This document shows positions 11,384 to 21,870 of a DNA stretch of 64,000 nt, one piece after another. The notes beneath the pieces are model-generated. The model was not told the DNA's origin. It worked only from the letters and a program-made list of their open reading frames with translations, and did no database searches. The stretch lies in the NCBI GenBank assembly GCA_021018995.1, contig CM037587.1, forward strand, positions 72,559,604-72,623,603, read 5' to 3'. Source of the stretch: Chloranthus sessilifolius (taxonomy: Eukaryota; Streptophyta; Magnoliopsida; Chloranthales; Chloranthaceae). Position 1 is the stretch's first letter. Every line of letters begins with the position of its first letter. The position numbers and the translations under genes were made by a program.

Positions 11384-13838
11384 TGTGACGACCTGACTTT
11401 TCCAATCACTCAGGTATAGGAACGGTCGGTTTTCCAACCTATCAGTTGAATGATAAGCCTGACAAACAGAGAACACATCAGAGTAAAGCGTAAATAATAT
11501 CTTATATTAAAATAAATGCGGAAGCGAAAGGTAAATAAAAGAACCATTGATGATGGCCGACCATCACCGAAATATGATTCAAACAGTAATCAAAAGTCAA
11601 GTATGAAACTATAAAATCAAACTAAAAGGCCCACAACTCAAAGTACAAACTCTGACCAAAAGTAAATAATAAACTAGATCCTAAGCCAGAAAATACTCCT
11701 CAGGAGGAACCTCTGGCTCTTCCTCGAGTACGTAATCAGGATTAGTCTCACAGTCTCGAACAGCCACGTCAGTGCCTGGACCTGTGACGTATAGTCGAAG
11801 TGAGCTAACCAACAAAGCTCAATAGAAAAATATCATCAATGACATTGTATTTTAATTAACATGGGTTTCAAAACCAGTATCGGAATATTATATGTCAAAA
11901 TCAGAAGTACAGGTAAAAATAGAATTTAAGTGCAGAAATTATATGCATGATTAGTTTCTAAATATGTGAAAATAGATTCAAGAAAAATGCAGAATTTCAG
12001 TGTCTTAGTGCCTCTAATTTCTATATGTAAAGTTCAGTAATGCATGACTTAATCGTCAACTTAAAATACCTCCCGAGTAAACTATATCTCGAGATTAGGA
12101 ATATAGCCGATGGAAACCCCCCCTACCTACCATCGTCATTCATGAACCCTTTTTCAGGATACAACAAGCCCCTACACTCAGGAGGGAAACTTGTGCCAGG
12201 AAGATGTTCAGGAATTCTTGAGGGGTCGTTAAAGTCAATCATAAAACAGATGCAGATACTAATAAAAATCATATGTAAGTTTCTGATATATAGTTCAGAT
12301 TCTTGATTTTAGATTTTTAGCTTTTTAGAGCTTCAACAGATTCAGGGTTCAAGTAGATTCAGATTTTTTAATTTTTTATCTCAAATTTTAGTTTACAAAT
12401 GTGATTTCAATGGCATATGCAAGTTCAAAGATTCTAATTCAAAATATTCATGCGAGTTAAAATAAAATATTGTAAAGATGAGATTCTCCTACCAAAACTT
12501 GGAGTTGCGCGAAGTCATGCAAAATCCTATTGATGGCCTCTCACCCTTAATCTATATCACAAATATATGACGATGCATTAAGGTTACCTCTAATCACTTA
12601 TAATTTAGACCTATTTAAGTGTTTCCTCAAAATCGTAAGTTTGTGCCAATCTTAAAATTTGACATAACCTTTCCCTAATTGTTTGACCTTCAAAACGATT
12701 GATTCACAAGTTGGTCAAAACACAAACGCTGTAGAGTTTGCTATTCTCTTTCTATTGCAAAAAGAATTATATTAATTAGAGTTTGGAGGAAAAATTTATG
12801 GCTAAAATACCAAGATAGTATCGGAAAGAAAATGAAAATAGACAATTTGACGTAACCTTCCCCTAAATTTTTAACCTTCCAAACGATTAATTTACGAGTT
12901 TGTCAAAATAGGAAAGTTGTAGATCTTGATGTTATATTTCCAACACAAAAGGAATCATTTTAATCAGATTTCAGAGTAGTACGTTACGGATAAAATACCA
13001 AGATAGTATCCGAAAGAAAATGAAAACGAAGACAAAAATCAAGTTTTGTTCTCGCTTGAGCGATGCGATTTTTCACCTCGTTTTCACCTGAATTGAATCC
13101 CACACATTCCCAAAATAAAACCCAAGTTTAATCTATTGATTCTAAACCTTAAACTCAATAAAAATCATACCTTTACTCAAGGATTTCACACTTTGAAACG
13201 AGTCACGCAAACGGAGTTTCAGAATGAAATCTACGGATTTCCTCGACAATTCGCGCCGCGATCGCTCATACAAGTTCACTAGGATCACTTCTATTCGTTT
13301 CCAATGATCTCACCCTCTTCTAATCGTCGAAAATGAATCTAAGGGTTGATTCAATCTTGCCCTAGGTTTATGGATCTCAAATGAAAAATGTTTTAGAGAA
13401 AGGTTCACAAAACAGATCTCACAATCGGTGGCCAGATAAAGGCAAAGTTTTGTAATGATCAAACGACTCAAAACGCAGCTAGGTTCTTCGGCATATGGCT
13501 CTCGTCTCCTCTTTCTCTCTAAGCAAATAAATTTTAGAAGGCTTTAACCTAAAGCATACGGGAATACCATTCCCCTTATAAAAGGGTTGCTCAATATGTT
13601 AAGCACACACACACCTTAGTGTGTTAAACTTCTAATTCCAACAAATTAGGTCCGGTGTTGAGCGGCCACACCGAGGTCGGTGCACAACTTTCGCACGAGG
13701 GTCCAAACGGCTCAAAATCAAAATCTGCCTGTAAAATCACATCTATATAAAAATCCAAACAAATGGCAACGTCGGTTGCCGAGCCGAATACGTACACAAG
13801 GTCGGTCTGAATCGAGTCCAAAAATATGGGTCTTTACA
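11384..13838 (-). repeat. 5' LTR of element A
   Basis: 2455 bp, flanked inside by the PBS and outside by the TSD TTAGA at 13839-13843. It carries the conserved hairpin (11802-11820), the acidic small ORF (11681-11797) and near-palindromic GAGCGA sites near 13045-13065. Confidence 0.93.
11681..11797 (-). CDS. Conserved acidic small ORF in A 5' LTR
   Basis: 39 codons including the stop on the minus strand. It begins RLYVTGPGTDV and ends with Asn-Pro-Asp-Tyr-Val, four Glu, Val-Pro-Pro-Glu-Glu-Tyr-Phe-Leu-Ala and a stop. It aligns with frames in LTR families B, C, E, F and I with codon-sized gaps only. A start codon is not evident; an upstream AG could be a splice acceptor. Confidence 0.45.
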   Translation of the reverse strand, partial: RLYVTGPGTDVAVRDCETNPDYVLEEEPEVPPEEYFLA

Positions 13839-13843
13839 TTAGA

Positions 13844-14106
13844 ACTCCCTTTTTGAATGGTGTTAACACCCCCAAAAACTTTCTATGGCAGGATGCAGAT
13901 GCCCTTTTAAGAAGTAAAGAGAAAATTTCTTCTTTAAGGGCACAGATTTCAATGCGGTATCTCGAGCTCTCGAAAGAGCCAATAAGAGGGTGGCCTCTCT
14001 CGACCAGCGAGAGCGTTTGGGTACCTTAGAATTTAAGAAGTGTCAAGAATCTTAAAACCAATGAGCGAGGGGTTCAAGAAACTGTGAAAAAGGCTCCAAA
14101 TGAGGA
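13844..14106 (+). pseudogene. Coiled-coil-like coding remnant in element X
   Basis: Plus-strand frames joined by a frameshift read DADALLRSKEKISSLRAQ, then AVSRALERANKRVASLDQRE. That is a charged heptad-like stretch. Stops follow. It would be antisense to element X, as known for additional ORFs of Tat-lineage elements. Identity is unknown. Confidence 0.35.
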
Positions 14107-14124
14107 TTGCACAACAAAATAAGT

Positions 14125-14200
14125 TGTGTGCATAATATGCACGCATGTACAAAAATCTGCTTTTTTTGGCTATCGTTCATAATATGCACGCAAAGCTTAT
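14125..14200. repeat. GTGCATAATATGCAC-type palindromic sites
   Basis: Two copies of CATAATATGCACGCA lie about 55 bp apart in otherwise T-rich DNA. The same motif type recurs in the LTR of X at 39134-39300. Confidence 0.6.
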
Positions 14201-14760
14201 ATATATTTTTTCTTCCAGCTGTAGATCCGAGTTGGGCTTTTTACTTGGCTTTTGGGGGCAATGCCACCCAAGACTTTTTCTTTGCTTTGTAGGGTCCCTC
14301 CTTTCCATGTCTAAAGGGATACAAGGTCGATTCGATGCACTAATGCGCTCCCCAAGGTTTTAGGCTTTCACAACAAGTTCGGTCACCTACCCGATATACC
14401 TCCGGTGTGAGGGCCTTCTCAGATATTGGATGGGCTGGTTCCTTTCAAGATCATCACCACTATGACTACCGCTCTACTTGGAATCGGGTTGAGTGTATCA
14501 TTGCTTAATTTTCCTCATTTTTTGAAAAAGCTACCCGCGAGAACGAATTTATTAACTCTCTCTTAGTTCATTTTAAAAGTCACTTAAGGGAAGTTATAAT
14601 TAAGTCCACAATGGGGCTTCGCCACCGTCCAAATCAAGCTATGAGAGTCATGTGCCACCACTATGGGCTGACGTTCACTGGTGGAATATTACAAGCAGTA
14701 AGAAAAATGATGGGGCTAGTCAAGCGACTAGGTGGGAAAATGTAAAGAAACGAAAATGAC
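14201..14760. other. Unassigned internal sequence of element X
   Basis: Plus-strand segments look coding in short runs, for example FINSLLVHFKSHLREVIIK and MRVMCHHYGLTFTGG near 14550-14680, but stops and frame changes separate them. I recognise no domain. Confidence 0.3.
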
Positions 14761-14762
14761 TG

Positions 14763-14960
14763 AAATTTAAACTAAGCTTTCAAGTAGGCCAGCTAAACGG
14801 CTAAGGCAGTAAATGACAGGAATTTAAACTAAATTATCAAGTAAGCCCGCCAAACAGCTAAGCTGGTAAATGACACAAGTAGGCCCACCAAACGGCTTAG
14901 GTGTGTAAAACAGAATCGTAGGGGTAAGTAAAAAAAAATGTGGAATCGTAGGGGTAAGTA
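14763..14960. repeat. Degenerate tandem repeats
   Basis: About three copies of a 56-58 bp unit containing CAAGTAGGCCxxCxAAACGG are followed by two copies of GAATCGTAGGGGTAAGTA at about 14913 and 14943. Confidence 0.65.
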
Positions 14961-15038
14961 GCAAGAAAGCAAAAAGCGAGTAAAAGAAACAAAGCACATG
15001 CAACGGTGCTAACATCAAGTAGAAGCTCTAAAACAAAA

Positions 15039-15056
15039 TCCCCAGCAGAGTCGCCA
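15039..15056 (-). promoter_or_regulatory. Primer-binding-site-like sequence of element X
   Basis: Read on the minus strand, TGGCGACTCTGCTGGGGA lies four bases after the LTR end. This sequence following an LTR is, from memory, common in plant Tat/Ogre-type elements. It sets the orientation of X as minus. Confidence 0.55.
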
Positions 15057-15060
15057 TCTA

Positions 15061-15139
15061 TGCAATCGTGGATCTCATCGATCCGTCAAGATGATGCACT
15101 CAAAAATGGAGTCACCACTAGGAGCTTTTAGTGTCTCAA
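15061..15139 (-). repeat. LTR of element X, part 1 (split by element B)
   Basis: On the minus strand the LTR ends CACGATTGCA here. It continues at 38237-39639 on the far side of element B; the CTCAA at the junction is the target duplication of B. Confidence 0.6.
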
Positions 15140-15741
15140 TGTAACATCCCTAAAATCTTGGGCTTAGAATAGTATCCTCGGGATACGTGCACGTCTAGTC
15201 ACTTGTGTGATCAAGCGAAAGTCAACTTGATGACTTAGGTAAAATTAGGTTTGAGGTGAAAACGCACCTAGGTGTGTGGTGTGGATCTTGTTATAAGGCC
15301 ATATACGCCTGTTATGGGTGTATGTGCTTTGCACCAAAGGAGTGAATTGGGTTAAATATGCTAAAGACTAAGAGAAGTTATTTCTCTAGAGGTTGGTTGG
15401 TGCTTAGGAAATTTATGAGGAGAGAGAGATTAAAGAGAAATGGGGAGTAAATGCTTGGGAGTTAATGCGAAGGAGCTTACGGGAAGGCCTAGCGAAGACA
15501 TTAAATTGCGATGATAAGTGGTCTGGTTCGTTGGAGACGAAGCTAAGAACCCTAGCTTTTGATCCAAGCCATTGAATCAAACACACGACCCGATTCGAGG
15601 TAAGGCTTTTCAAATTTATGATGTGTGTGAAGTTTGAGCTTTAATTTAAGGTATAAATGTTGGATTAAAAGAGGGGAGAAAAGAAAGATTGAGAAAAAGG
15701 TGAAAGCAAGATGTGCGGCCAAAGAATGGCTATTTTCTATC

Positions 15742-15972
15742 AAAATCGATTAATCGATTTTTGTCAGAAGGAAAATCTAGAGACTGCAACACGAAACTGA
15801 TTAATTGAATTTAATTCGATTAATCAATTTTTGGTTTTTGATTAATCAATTTGGAATTGATTAATCGACTGGGTACTTCTAGTGGATGAAAAATGTGGAG
15901 TTTGGAAAATCGATTAATCAATTTTGAAATTTTGATTAATCGATATTGGGATTGATTAATCGATTTTGACAG
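15742..15972. repeat. Array of TCGATTAATCGA palindromes, B 5' LTR
   Basis: About nine exact or near matches of TCGATTAATCGA in 230 bp with irregular spacing, often followed by TTTT or TTTGG. It lies at about +600 to +830 of the LTR. Irregular spacing argues against a simple satellite. Confidence 0.85.
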
Positions 15973-16990
15973 TTTTTCTTGTGGGTTCTGTTTTGGACCA
16001 TAGAGTTATGGGAGGGCCTTGTACCCTTCCTTTTTGCATCGTTCTTGATGCTTTGTGTGTGACATTGCGTAATTAGGTTTGAACACATGGATTTGAGCAT
16101 GAGGAGCTACTTTGGACCTTGATGCTTGGGGTTGAAGCACGTGAGGTAGGGAATACTTTGAACATGTACTTTGATTACGATAGCATGTATGTAGTGATAT
16201 GAAAATGTGTAGGTAAGTGTTGAGAGCATAGAGATGTGCTCATGTTTCTTTGAAAAGTCGTTGAGCATGTGGAATTGAAGTGTGTGTGTGTGTGTGTGTG
16301 TGAACACTAAGTAAGAAGTATGCTTGTGAGAATGTGACATCCCGGGGGGGTGTGAATGTGATGCGGGCATCTAAGCGATGCATATGAGTAGGTAGCATCC
16401 CAAGGATGTATGGGAGACGTGAACATCCGAGTGATGTGAAATTATTTGAATGAGATTTAAACAAACCTTAAATACTATATTTAGCACAATTACACGGTGA
16501 AAACTATAAGTATTTTTGCACAATTGATTTAAGGTTCATAGAATACCCCATCGACGCGGCGGTATACCTGCGGCTGACTCACCAGGATATCCGTGACCAA
16601 TACAGCGAGGTATTCGTACGCCAGTATGACATCGCAGGGATGTATGTGAGGTTGGTGCCCCGTCGCCTATGAGAAAGGGACTTGGGTCTTATTACATAAA
16701 GAAAAATAGTCTGATTGGACGACGATGGTGGGTATTTCATTGAGGCTCGATGCTATATTGCTCGGGGATTATTTAAGTTATTTGATTTAAGTTTTGAGAC
16801 CGATCTTTTACCTTGTATGAACAAGTTGAAAACAAGATAACAAGTATAGAGTAATAGATGCATTCAGTTCTTGCTTTTAGTAAATTAAACTATTTTCCAG
16901 CTGTCTTTCATTGATAAATTAGTTTTTATTAAGTCATGGAATATATGTGAGTAAGATAGATTTACATGTTCATTCAGTTATTTCCCTATT

Positions 16991-17031
16991 GAGCTATGAT
17001 GTAGCTCACTCTTTCGACTATACGTCACAGG
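16991..17031 (+). promoter_or_regulatory. Conserved LTR hairpin plus TACGTCAC box
   Basis: GAGCTATGATGTAGCTC forms a perfect 6-bp stem with a 5-nt loop and is followed by CTATACGTCACAGG. The same pair occurs in all A, B, C and E LTRs and, varied, in F and I. TGACG/ACGT cores are known bZIP sites, but whether this acts as DNA or RNA is not known. Confidence 0.6.
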
Positions 17032-17134
17032 TCCGGTGTTAGCTGCTGTTGTTGCTTCAGGAGACGTAGACCCGGAGGACCCTGAGTACTTGCCTTCGGA
17101 GGAGTCGGTGCCCCCTCCTAAGGAGTTCTTTTAG
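17015..17134 (+). CDS. Conserved acidic small ORF in B 5' LTR
   Basis: 40 codons with the stop, reading RLYVTGPVLAAVVASG, then a Glu/Asp/Pro-rich part, and ending Pro-Pro-Pro-Lys-Glu-Phe-Phe and TAG. It aligns without gaps to the frames in C (19352-19471) and E (63429-63545). A TGA interrupts the frame in the hairpin just upstream, so a start by splicing is more likely than from an upstream Met. Copy-to-copy differences look largely third-position. Confidence 0.45.
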   Translation, partial: RLYVTGPVLAAVVASGDVDPEDPEYLPSEESVPPPKEFF

Positions 17135-17518
17135 AAGACCCTCTACGTACTTTGATTATTTTGTGAAAGAGATTATACGGCTTGGTATGTTCAGCATTAT
17201 TTTGAGATAATATAATTATGGTGAGACATTCTTTTGGTGAACCATTCGAGGTGACTGCTATTCCCTCACTGATGGTTCGGATTGGTTGTTTTGCTCATGC
17301 AGTGGCATGAGATTAGAACTATCTTTTGGGCTAGATGTTTTTTTTTTGGCTTTATCTTATAGAAATGGAGATTTAATTTAGTATTAGTTTTTAAGTATAT
17401 ATTTTGCTTTCTAGTTGTGTGGATATACCAAATGTTCCGTGCAGGTATATAGGGCACGGCCTCGAGGGTCGTGCCGATGACACGGGTTTCAGGGTATCAA
17501 AATTTGGGCTGTCATAAT

Positions 17519-17530
17519 TGGTATTAAAGC
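17519..17530 (+). promoter_or_regulatory. Primer binding site of element B
   Basis: TGGTATTAAAGC, two bases after the LTR end, a decayed form of the tRNA-Met-type TGGTATCAxAGC. Confidence 0.85.
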
Positions 17531-18182
17531 ACTTTCTTTTTAAATTTTTGACAAGTCTTGATTTCGTCAGAGTATAGGACCTTCTGCTAATGAAATTGTA
17601 GTTTCATGTGCAAAGTGTTATGCCTTCTAGAGGGAGGGGCCGACCGAGAGGCTGTCACAACCCAGATTTTTGAGATCTGTGCACGGCACATACTTACACA
17701 TAGGTGTATGTGTTTCACAAGGAGACCAAAAACGACCCACATACGTTAAGTGTGTACGTGGGAAACACACTAGTATTATCCCAAAAATTTTAGATATAAA
17801 AGTGAAAGAGATAGAGAAGAACCTTTACGTAACTCTATTCTAACCTAAATAGAGAGAAGGAGAATAAAGAGAGAAAGAAGAAAAGAGCCTAGTGGAGAAC
17901 TAGGGTTCATTGAGACTTAGGTCGAAAGAAGGGATCAGAGGAAATGACGGGAGAAAGAACCAGGGAGGTCGGATAGCCGAGTAGATATTCAAATCATAAA
18001 TCGGACACATCGTTGCGTGATTCATACGTCAGTCGTTAAAAAAAAACATGATAGATGCCTAGGAATGTTTTTATATAGTAGGAAGGATGTTGGCTGTAAG
18101 TTTACTTTATATAAGATTAAGGTTAAATGAAGGATGGAAGCATGATCTCGATCTGATCGGGGGACAAAATCATTGTTCCTGG

Positions 18183-18415
18183 CTCGAGCGGCCTTAAGAG
18201 GCTCGCCCGGGGGAGGATGAACAGAGAAAAGCACGACTCTGGGCTCGCCCGAGCGGTCCCTTAAACTAAAGGAAGCTCGCTCGGCGAGGTCCTGATAAAA
18301 TTCGAGCTCGGCGATCTCGATTTGACCGCTCGAGCGAGGTCAAGAGCTCGGCGAGGTCAAGGACCGCTCGGCGAGGGCTAATGACCGCTGGCGAGGTCCG
18401 TGATCACTCAAATAT
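18183..18415. repeat. Array of GCTCGAGCGAG/GCTCGGCGAGG motifs, LTR C
   Basis: About ten copies of GCTCG(A/G)GCGAGG-like and GACCGCTCGGCGAGG sequence in 230 bp at about +530 to +760 of the LTR. It is GC-rich in an AT-rich LTR and partly self-complementary. The place matches that of the TCGATTAATCGA array in LTR B. Confidence 0.8.
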
Positions 18416-19351
18416 TGATTTTTTCTAATATAAGAAACTCGGGTGTCTTACACCCCAAAGACCTTAGATCATCCTAAAGTAAAATTCTTTTAAATGTAGG
18501 TTGATGCATTATAACCCTCTAAGGACAAGCGTGCTTTGAGATTCGTCGAGGTAGGGAATTCTCTCGAACATGTGCATTATTCTGTGAACTCATATGTGTA
18601 GTATAGTCCATTTAAATAGTGTATATTTCATAAATCCTCATGATAAGGGTGTGTGTGCGTGTTCCAATGTGGAAAATCCTGAGGTCCCCAGGGGACGAAA
18701 GATAATGTGGTTAAATCAAAGAAAGGTGAAATAGAAGCATGGGGCATCCCAGGGATGCGTAAGAAAACAAACAGAGAAACAAAGATAACGTGATAAGGCC
18801 TAATGTAATATATTTAGCACAATCACGGTGAATAACTATATGTAAAGCACATTGATACTTTTGTTATTTAAGGTTGATTAGAATACCCCACCGACGTGGC
18901 GGGATACCCACGACTGACTCGGCAGGATATCCGTGACCGGTACGGCGGCCAATCCGTACATTTATAACATCCCAGGGATGTAGATTGAGAATAGACCCCG
19001 CCGCCTATGAGGAAGGGGCTCGGGCAATATTCCCAGGGAATATACTTAACAACTGTCTAGTTAGACGACGATGGCGGGTATTCCATCGGGGCTCGATGCT
19101 ATATTGCTCGAGGATTAATTAAGTTAAGATTTAAGTGATTAGGCCAAGTTCACAAACAAACTTATAAAGAGATTAAACAAAGCCATGATAAGTAGTGATT
19201 GGAACCATTGAGTTATTCCTGTTATCCAAATTGTTGTACATAAATGTTTTTCTTGAAAATTTATATTTTATTAAGTTACTGACATATGTGTGAAGGATGA
19301 TCTATATGTTCTTTTGTTTTCCCTACGGAGCTAGGATGTAGCTCACCCCTT

Positions 19352-19471
19352 AGACTATACGTCACAGGTCAAGGACTAGCGGCGGCAGGGACTTCAGGTG
19401 AAGTTAATCCAAGGGCATCGGAGTCCGTACCCACTGAAGAGACAGAACCTCCTCCTGAGGAATTCTTCTAG
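19352..19471 (+). CDS. Conserved acidic small ORF in solo LTR C
   Basis: 40 codons with the stop. It starts RLYVTG and ends Thr-Glu-Pro-Pro-Pro-Glu-Glu-Phe-Phe and TAG. It aligns without gaps to the B and E frames. Here the frame is also open upstream through the hairpin (ELGCSSP), as in family F. Confidence 0.5.
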   Translation, partial: RLYVTGQGLAAAGTSGEVNPRASESVPTEETEPPPEEFF

Positions 19472-21178
19472 GAAACCCGCTGCATACCCTAAGAGTGAGT
19501 TAAGAGAGTACTGTGTATGACATGATATATCGAACCTCATTATTTGGAAGGTTCAAATACTGTCTCTTGGTAAACTATTTAAGAAGAATAATTGTCATTA
19601 AACTTTTGGGTATGTCCTTATGTCCATGAATTGGCATGGAACAGGGACAGCCTTGTAGGATCAACTATTCTATAACTTCTTATTTTTATTTAGAGTGTTT
19701 GCATGTGCTGAAATTACAGTTTGGCTGTATATATATCGGCGAGTTATGATATGAATTTAAGGCACGACCTTGAAGGTCGTGCAGATGGCACGGATTTTGG
19801 GATGCCGAAATTCGGGCTGTCACAGAGGCGGTCATGGTAGAAACTTGCGGAGCGGAGATGGTTTCTTCTCGGCTTCAAATAAAGTGCCATTAGGGAACAA
19901 CGATGACCCAGGAGGTAGTAGTAAGGAGAATAGAGACCGAGAGGGAAATCAGGATGGAGATCAAAGAGAATAAGAAAGGGTTAGAGAAAGAAATGAAGAA
20001 ATAGAAGAACATCAGAGGATGATGCATACCATGAAAACCATGGAAAACGCCATGACTCAGCAAGCGGCGTCCTTGGAAACTAATAATGTCAATGACCAGC
20101 ATCAGCCACCACCTATGCCTCTAGTGGATACTACACAACCATTGCCCTCAGTGTTCACAGAGTTTAGGAGGATGCGCCCTCTGAGTTTTTCAGGGCAAGC
20201 AGAGCCAATGGACGCAGAGAATTGGCTAAGTGAGATGGAGAAGGTATTCAATGTGCTTACGTGCACTAAGGATGAAAGTGTCCATTGGGCAACATATATG
20301 TTGGATGGGAAAGCAGGCCCATGGTGGAAGTCCATGTCGAGGACTAGAGCTCAAGAAACCCCAGGATTATCATGGACTTAGGATGAATTTGTGACCGAAT
20401 TCAACAAACATTATTTCCCTGAAGTCGTGCGTAACCAGATGGAAGTAAAATTTCTTCAACTTGAACAAGGAGAGATGTCATTAAGGGAATATGGAGTAGA
20501 GTTCATGAGGCTTGCTCTCTTTACCCCTGAGTACGTGGTTACCGACTTGATGAAAGCCAAGAGGCTTCAAAGCGAGTTGAGCCCGGATATCAGGGGAAAG
20601 GTGGCTGCCTTTGAGTTGAAGACGTACAAAGAGGTTATGAGCAAGGCTCTAGTAATAGAAGAAGATAATGAGGATCAATATCGAAGGAGAGACCAATAGG
20701 GAAGAGGAAGGATGGATCACAGTAAAGTGGGAAACTACGAGCTAGTGAACAAAAAGCTGCGATTCGTAGCACCCTTTCAGAGGCAGCAGTTTCAAATCGG
20801 ATATACCAGACCGGCACAGTATACAAATTATTCGAGATTACCTTGCGTCTGGGAGACCAATCAAATATGAGAACCCTACTACCACCACCAGAGTATCAAT
20901 TACTCGGGGTTTCTCATGAGCAGCTTCTTCTACACCAAATGAGACTTGTACCAAGTGTGCCAAGTCTCACAAAATGGTAGATTGTAGACGGGATACTCGG
21001 GGTAGTTACAAGTGTGGGAAGATAGGCCACATGATCCAAGATTGTCCTGAGATGAACAAGGAGAGAGCGACTTTTGCTTCCACGCCGAGACCAATACAAG
21101 TAAAGAAGCTGGTCATGTAAGGTAGAGCCTTTGCGGTTACTACCTAGGAAGCACAGAATGTCAATGACATTATTCAAG

Positions 21179-21322
21179 GTGAGATTTTTCTTTTAAATTA
21201 AGAATTTTATTTACTCAAAGTTTTAGATAGAGAAGGTGCATCCATGTAGGAAGTAGTGTAGACTCATTCCTGTATATCGATCTTTGATATGTAAGTATGT
21301 GGTATATATATGTATGTTATAG
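21179..21322 (+). other. Short GT-AG intron between gag and protease, element B copy 1
   Basis: 144 nt, donor CAAG|GTGAGA and acceptor ATGTTATAG|GTAC, AT-rich with several stops. Removal joins Asn-Asp-Ile-Ile-Gln-Gly to Thr-Leu in frame, the same junction as in element A. In copy 2 only 23 nt remain (29524-29546). Confidence 0.7.
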
Positions 21323-21870
21323 GTACATTATAATTGTATGAAAAGGGAAGTGACGTAGCATATGAAGCTAGAGTATTGATAGACCCAGGGTCTACCCATT
21401 CATTCATTACTCCTCGATTTGCAAAGAAGATGAAGGTTAGCGCAGAGACATTAGATTTTATCTTATTTGTATCTATTTTGACTGGGGAATCGATCGATAC
21501 GGACTTGGTTTATAAGTCGGTGGTAGTGGCTATCAGAGATGGGGACATCTATGAACTTGCAACGAATTTAGTTTTATGGAATATGCAAGGATTCGATGTG
21601 ATCCTTGACATAGATTGGTTGTTAGCTCATTATGCAACGGTCGATTGTAAGAACAAAATCGTTATCTTCAGATCGAATGCTAGGAAATCATTCTAATTTT
21701 GGGGAATGAGACCGACGTTTGTGCCACTTGGGTCCGCAATAAGAGCTGAGCGCTTGATCAGGAAGGGATGCAGTGGTTACTTGTCATTTTTAAAGGAAGA
21801 CAAGGAAGGGAAGAACATCATTTCAAAGATCGTGGTTGCGTGGGAGTTATAGGATGTCTTTTCGAAGGAA
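21323..21870 (+). pseudogene. pol: Protease and linker of element B copy 1
   Basis: After the intron the frame reads to the protease motif VLIDPGSTHSFI near 21377-21410 and on to GFDVILDIDWL. A TAA replaces a Gln codon early (copy 2 has CAA), and stops occur at 21694 and 21850. Confidence 0.85.

Larger units (their letters stand above)
853..13838 (-). mobile_element. Element A: chromodomain Ty3/gypsy LTR retrotransposon (Tekay-like)
   Basis: A complete but dead element in minus orientation. The 5' LTR is 11384-13838, then PBS, gag, intron, protease, RT/RNase H, integrase, a decayed chromodomain, PPT, and the 3' LTR at 853-3467. The LTRs start TG and end CA when read on the minus strand. The direct repeat TTAGA lies at 848-852 and 13839-13843, so insertion was a single event. 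Gag has a stop and frame changes, RT has stops, and the body is split by a solo LTR. Domain order gag-PR-RT-RH-IN-chromo identifies Ty3/gypsy. The Tekay assignment rests on the RKEQVLR/EEATWE-type tail seen in the related element B and is inference for A. Confidence 0.93.
15140..17516 (+). repeat. 5' LTR of element B
   Basis: 2377 bp. It starts TGTAACATCC and ends GGCTGTCATA, where the final CA has become TA (the 3' LTR ends TGTCACA). Two bases then separate it from the PBS. It contains a palindromic motif array (15742-15972), a GT microsatellite (16279-16302), the conserved hairpins (16723-16742, 16991-17007, 17239-17278, 17453-17475) and the acidic small ORF. Confidence 0.92.
17653..19824 (+). 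mobile_element. Solo LTR of family C nested in gag of element B
   Basis: 2172 bp, starting TGTCACAACCC and ending GGCTGTCACA. The repeat GAGGC flanks it at 17648-17652 and 19825-19829, and gag codons resume exactly after it. It shares hairpins (19069-19088, 19328-19344) and the acidic ORF with family B, but its body and motif array differ, so it is another family. Confidence 0.95.
17620..21178 (+). pseudogene. gag: Gag of element B copy 1, split by a solo LTR
   Basis: The start ATG at 17620 opens MPSRGRGRPRG. After the solo LTR of family C (17653-19824) and its TSD, the frame resumes at 19830 with GHGRNLRSGDG. A capsid-type region follows: FTEFRRMRPLSFSGQAEP, WLSEMEKVF and GPWWKSM. Then come TPEYVVTDLMKAKR and two CCHC knuckles at about 20947-21047 (CTKCAKSHKMVDC and YKCGKIGHMIQDC). 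In-frame TAG stops at about 20379 and 20697 replace CAG codons, the second seen by comparison with copy 2. It ends at the intron donor. Confidence 0.9.

Noticed and set aside
15742..15972. CRISPR-like array of short repeats
   Set aside because: Repeats are 12-bp palindromes with irregular spacing and no unique spacers of constant length, inside a plant LTR.
20102..20335. Minus-strand 77-residue frame (and its twin at 28450-28683)
   Set aside because: Shadow of gag; it appears in both copies only because gag is duplicated.
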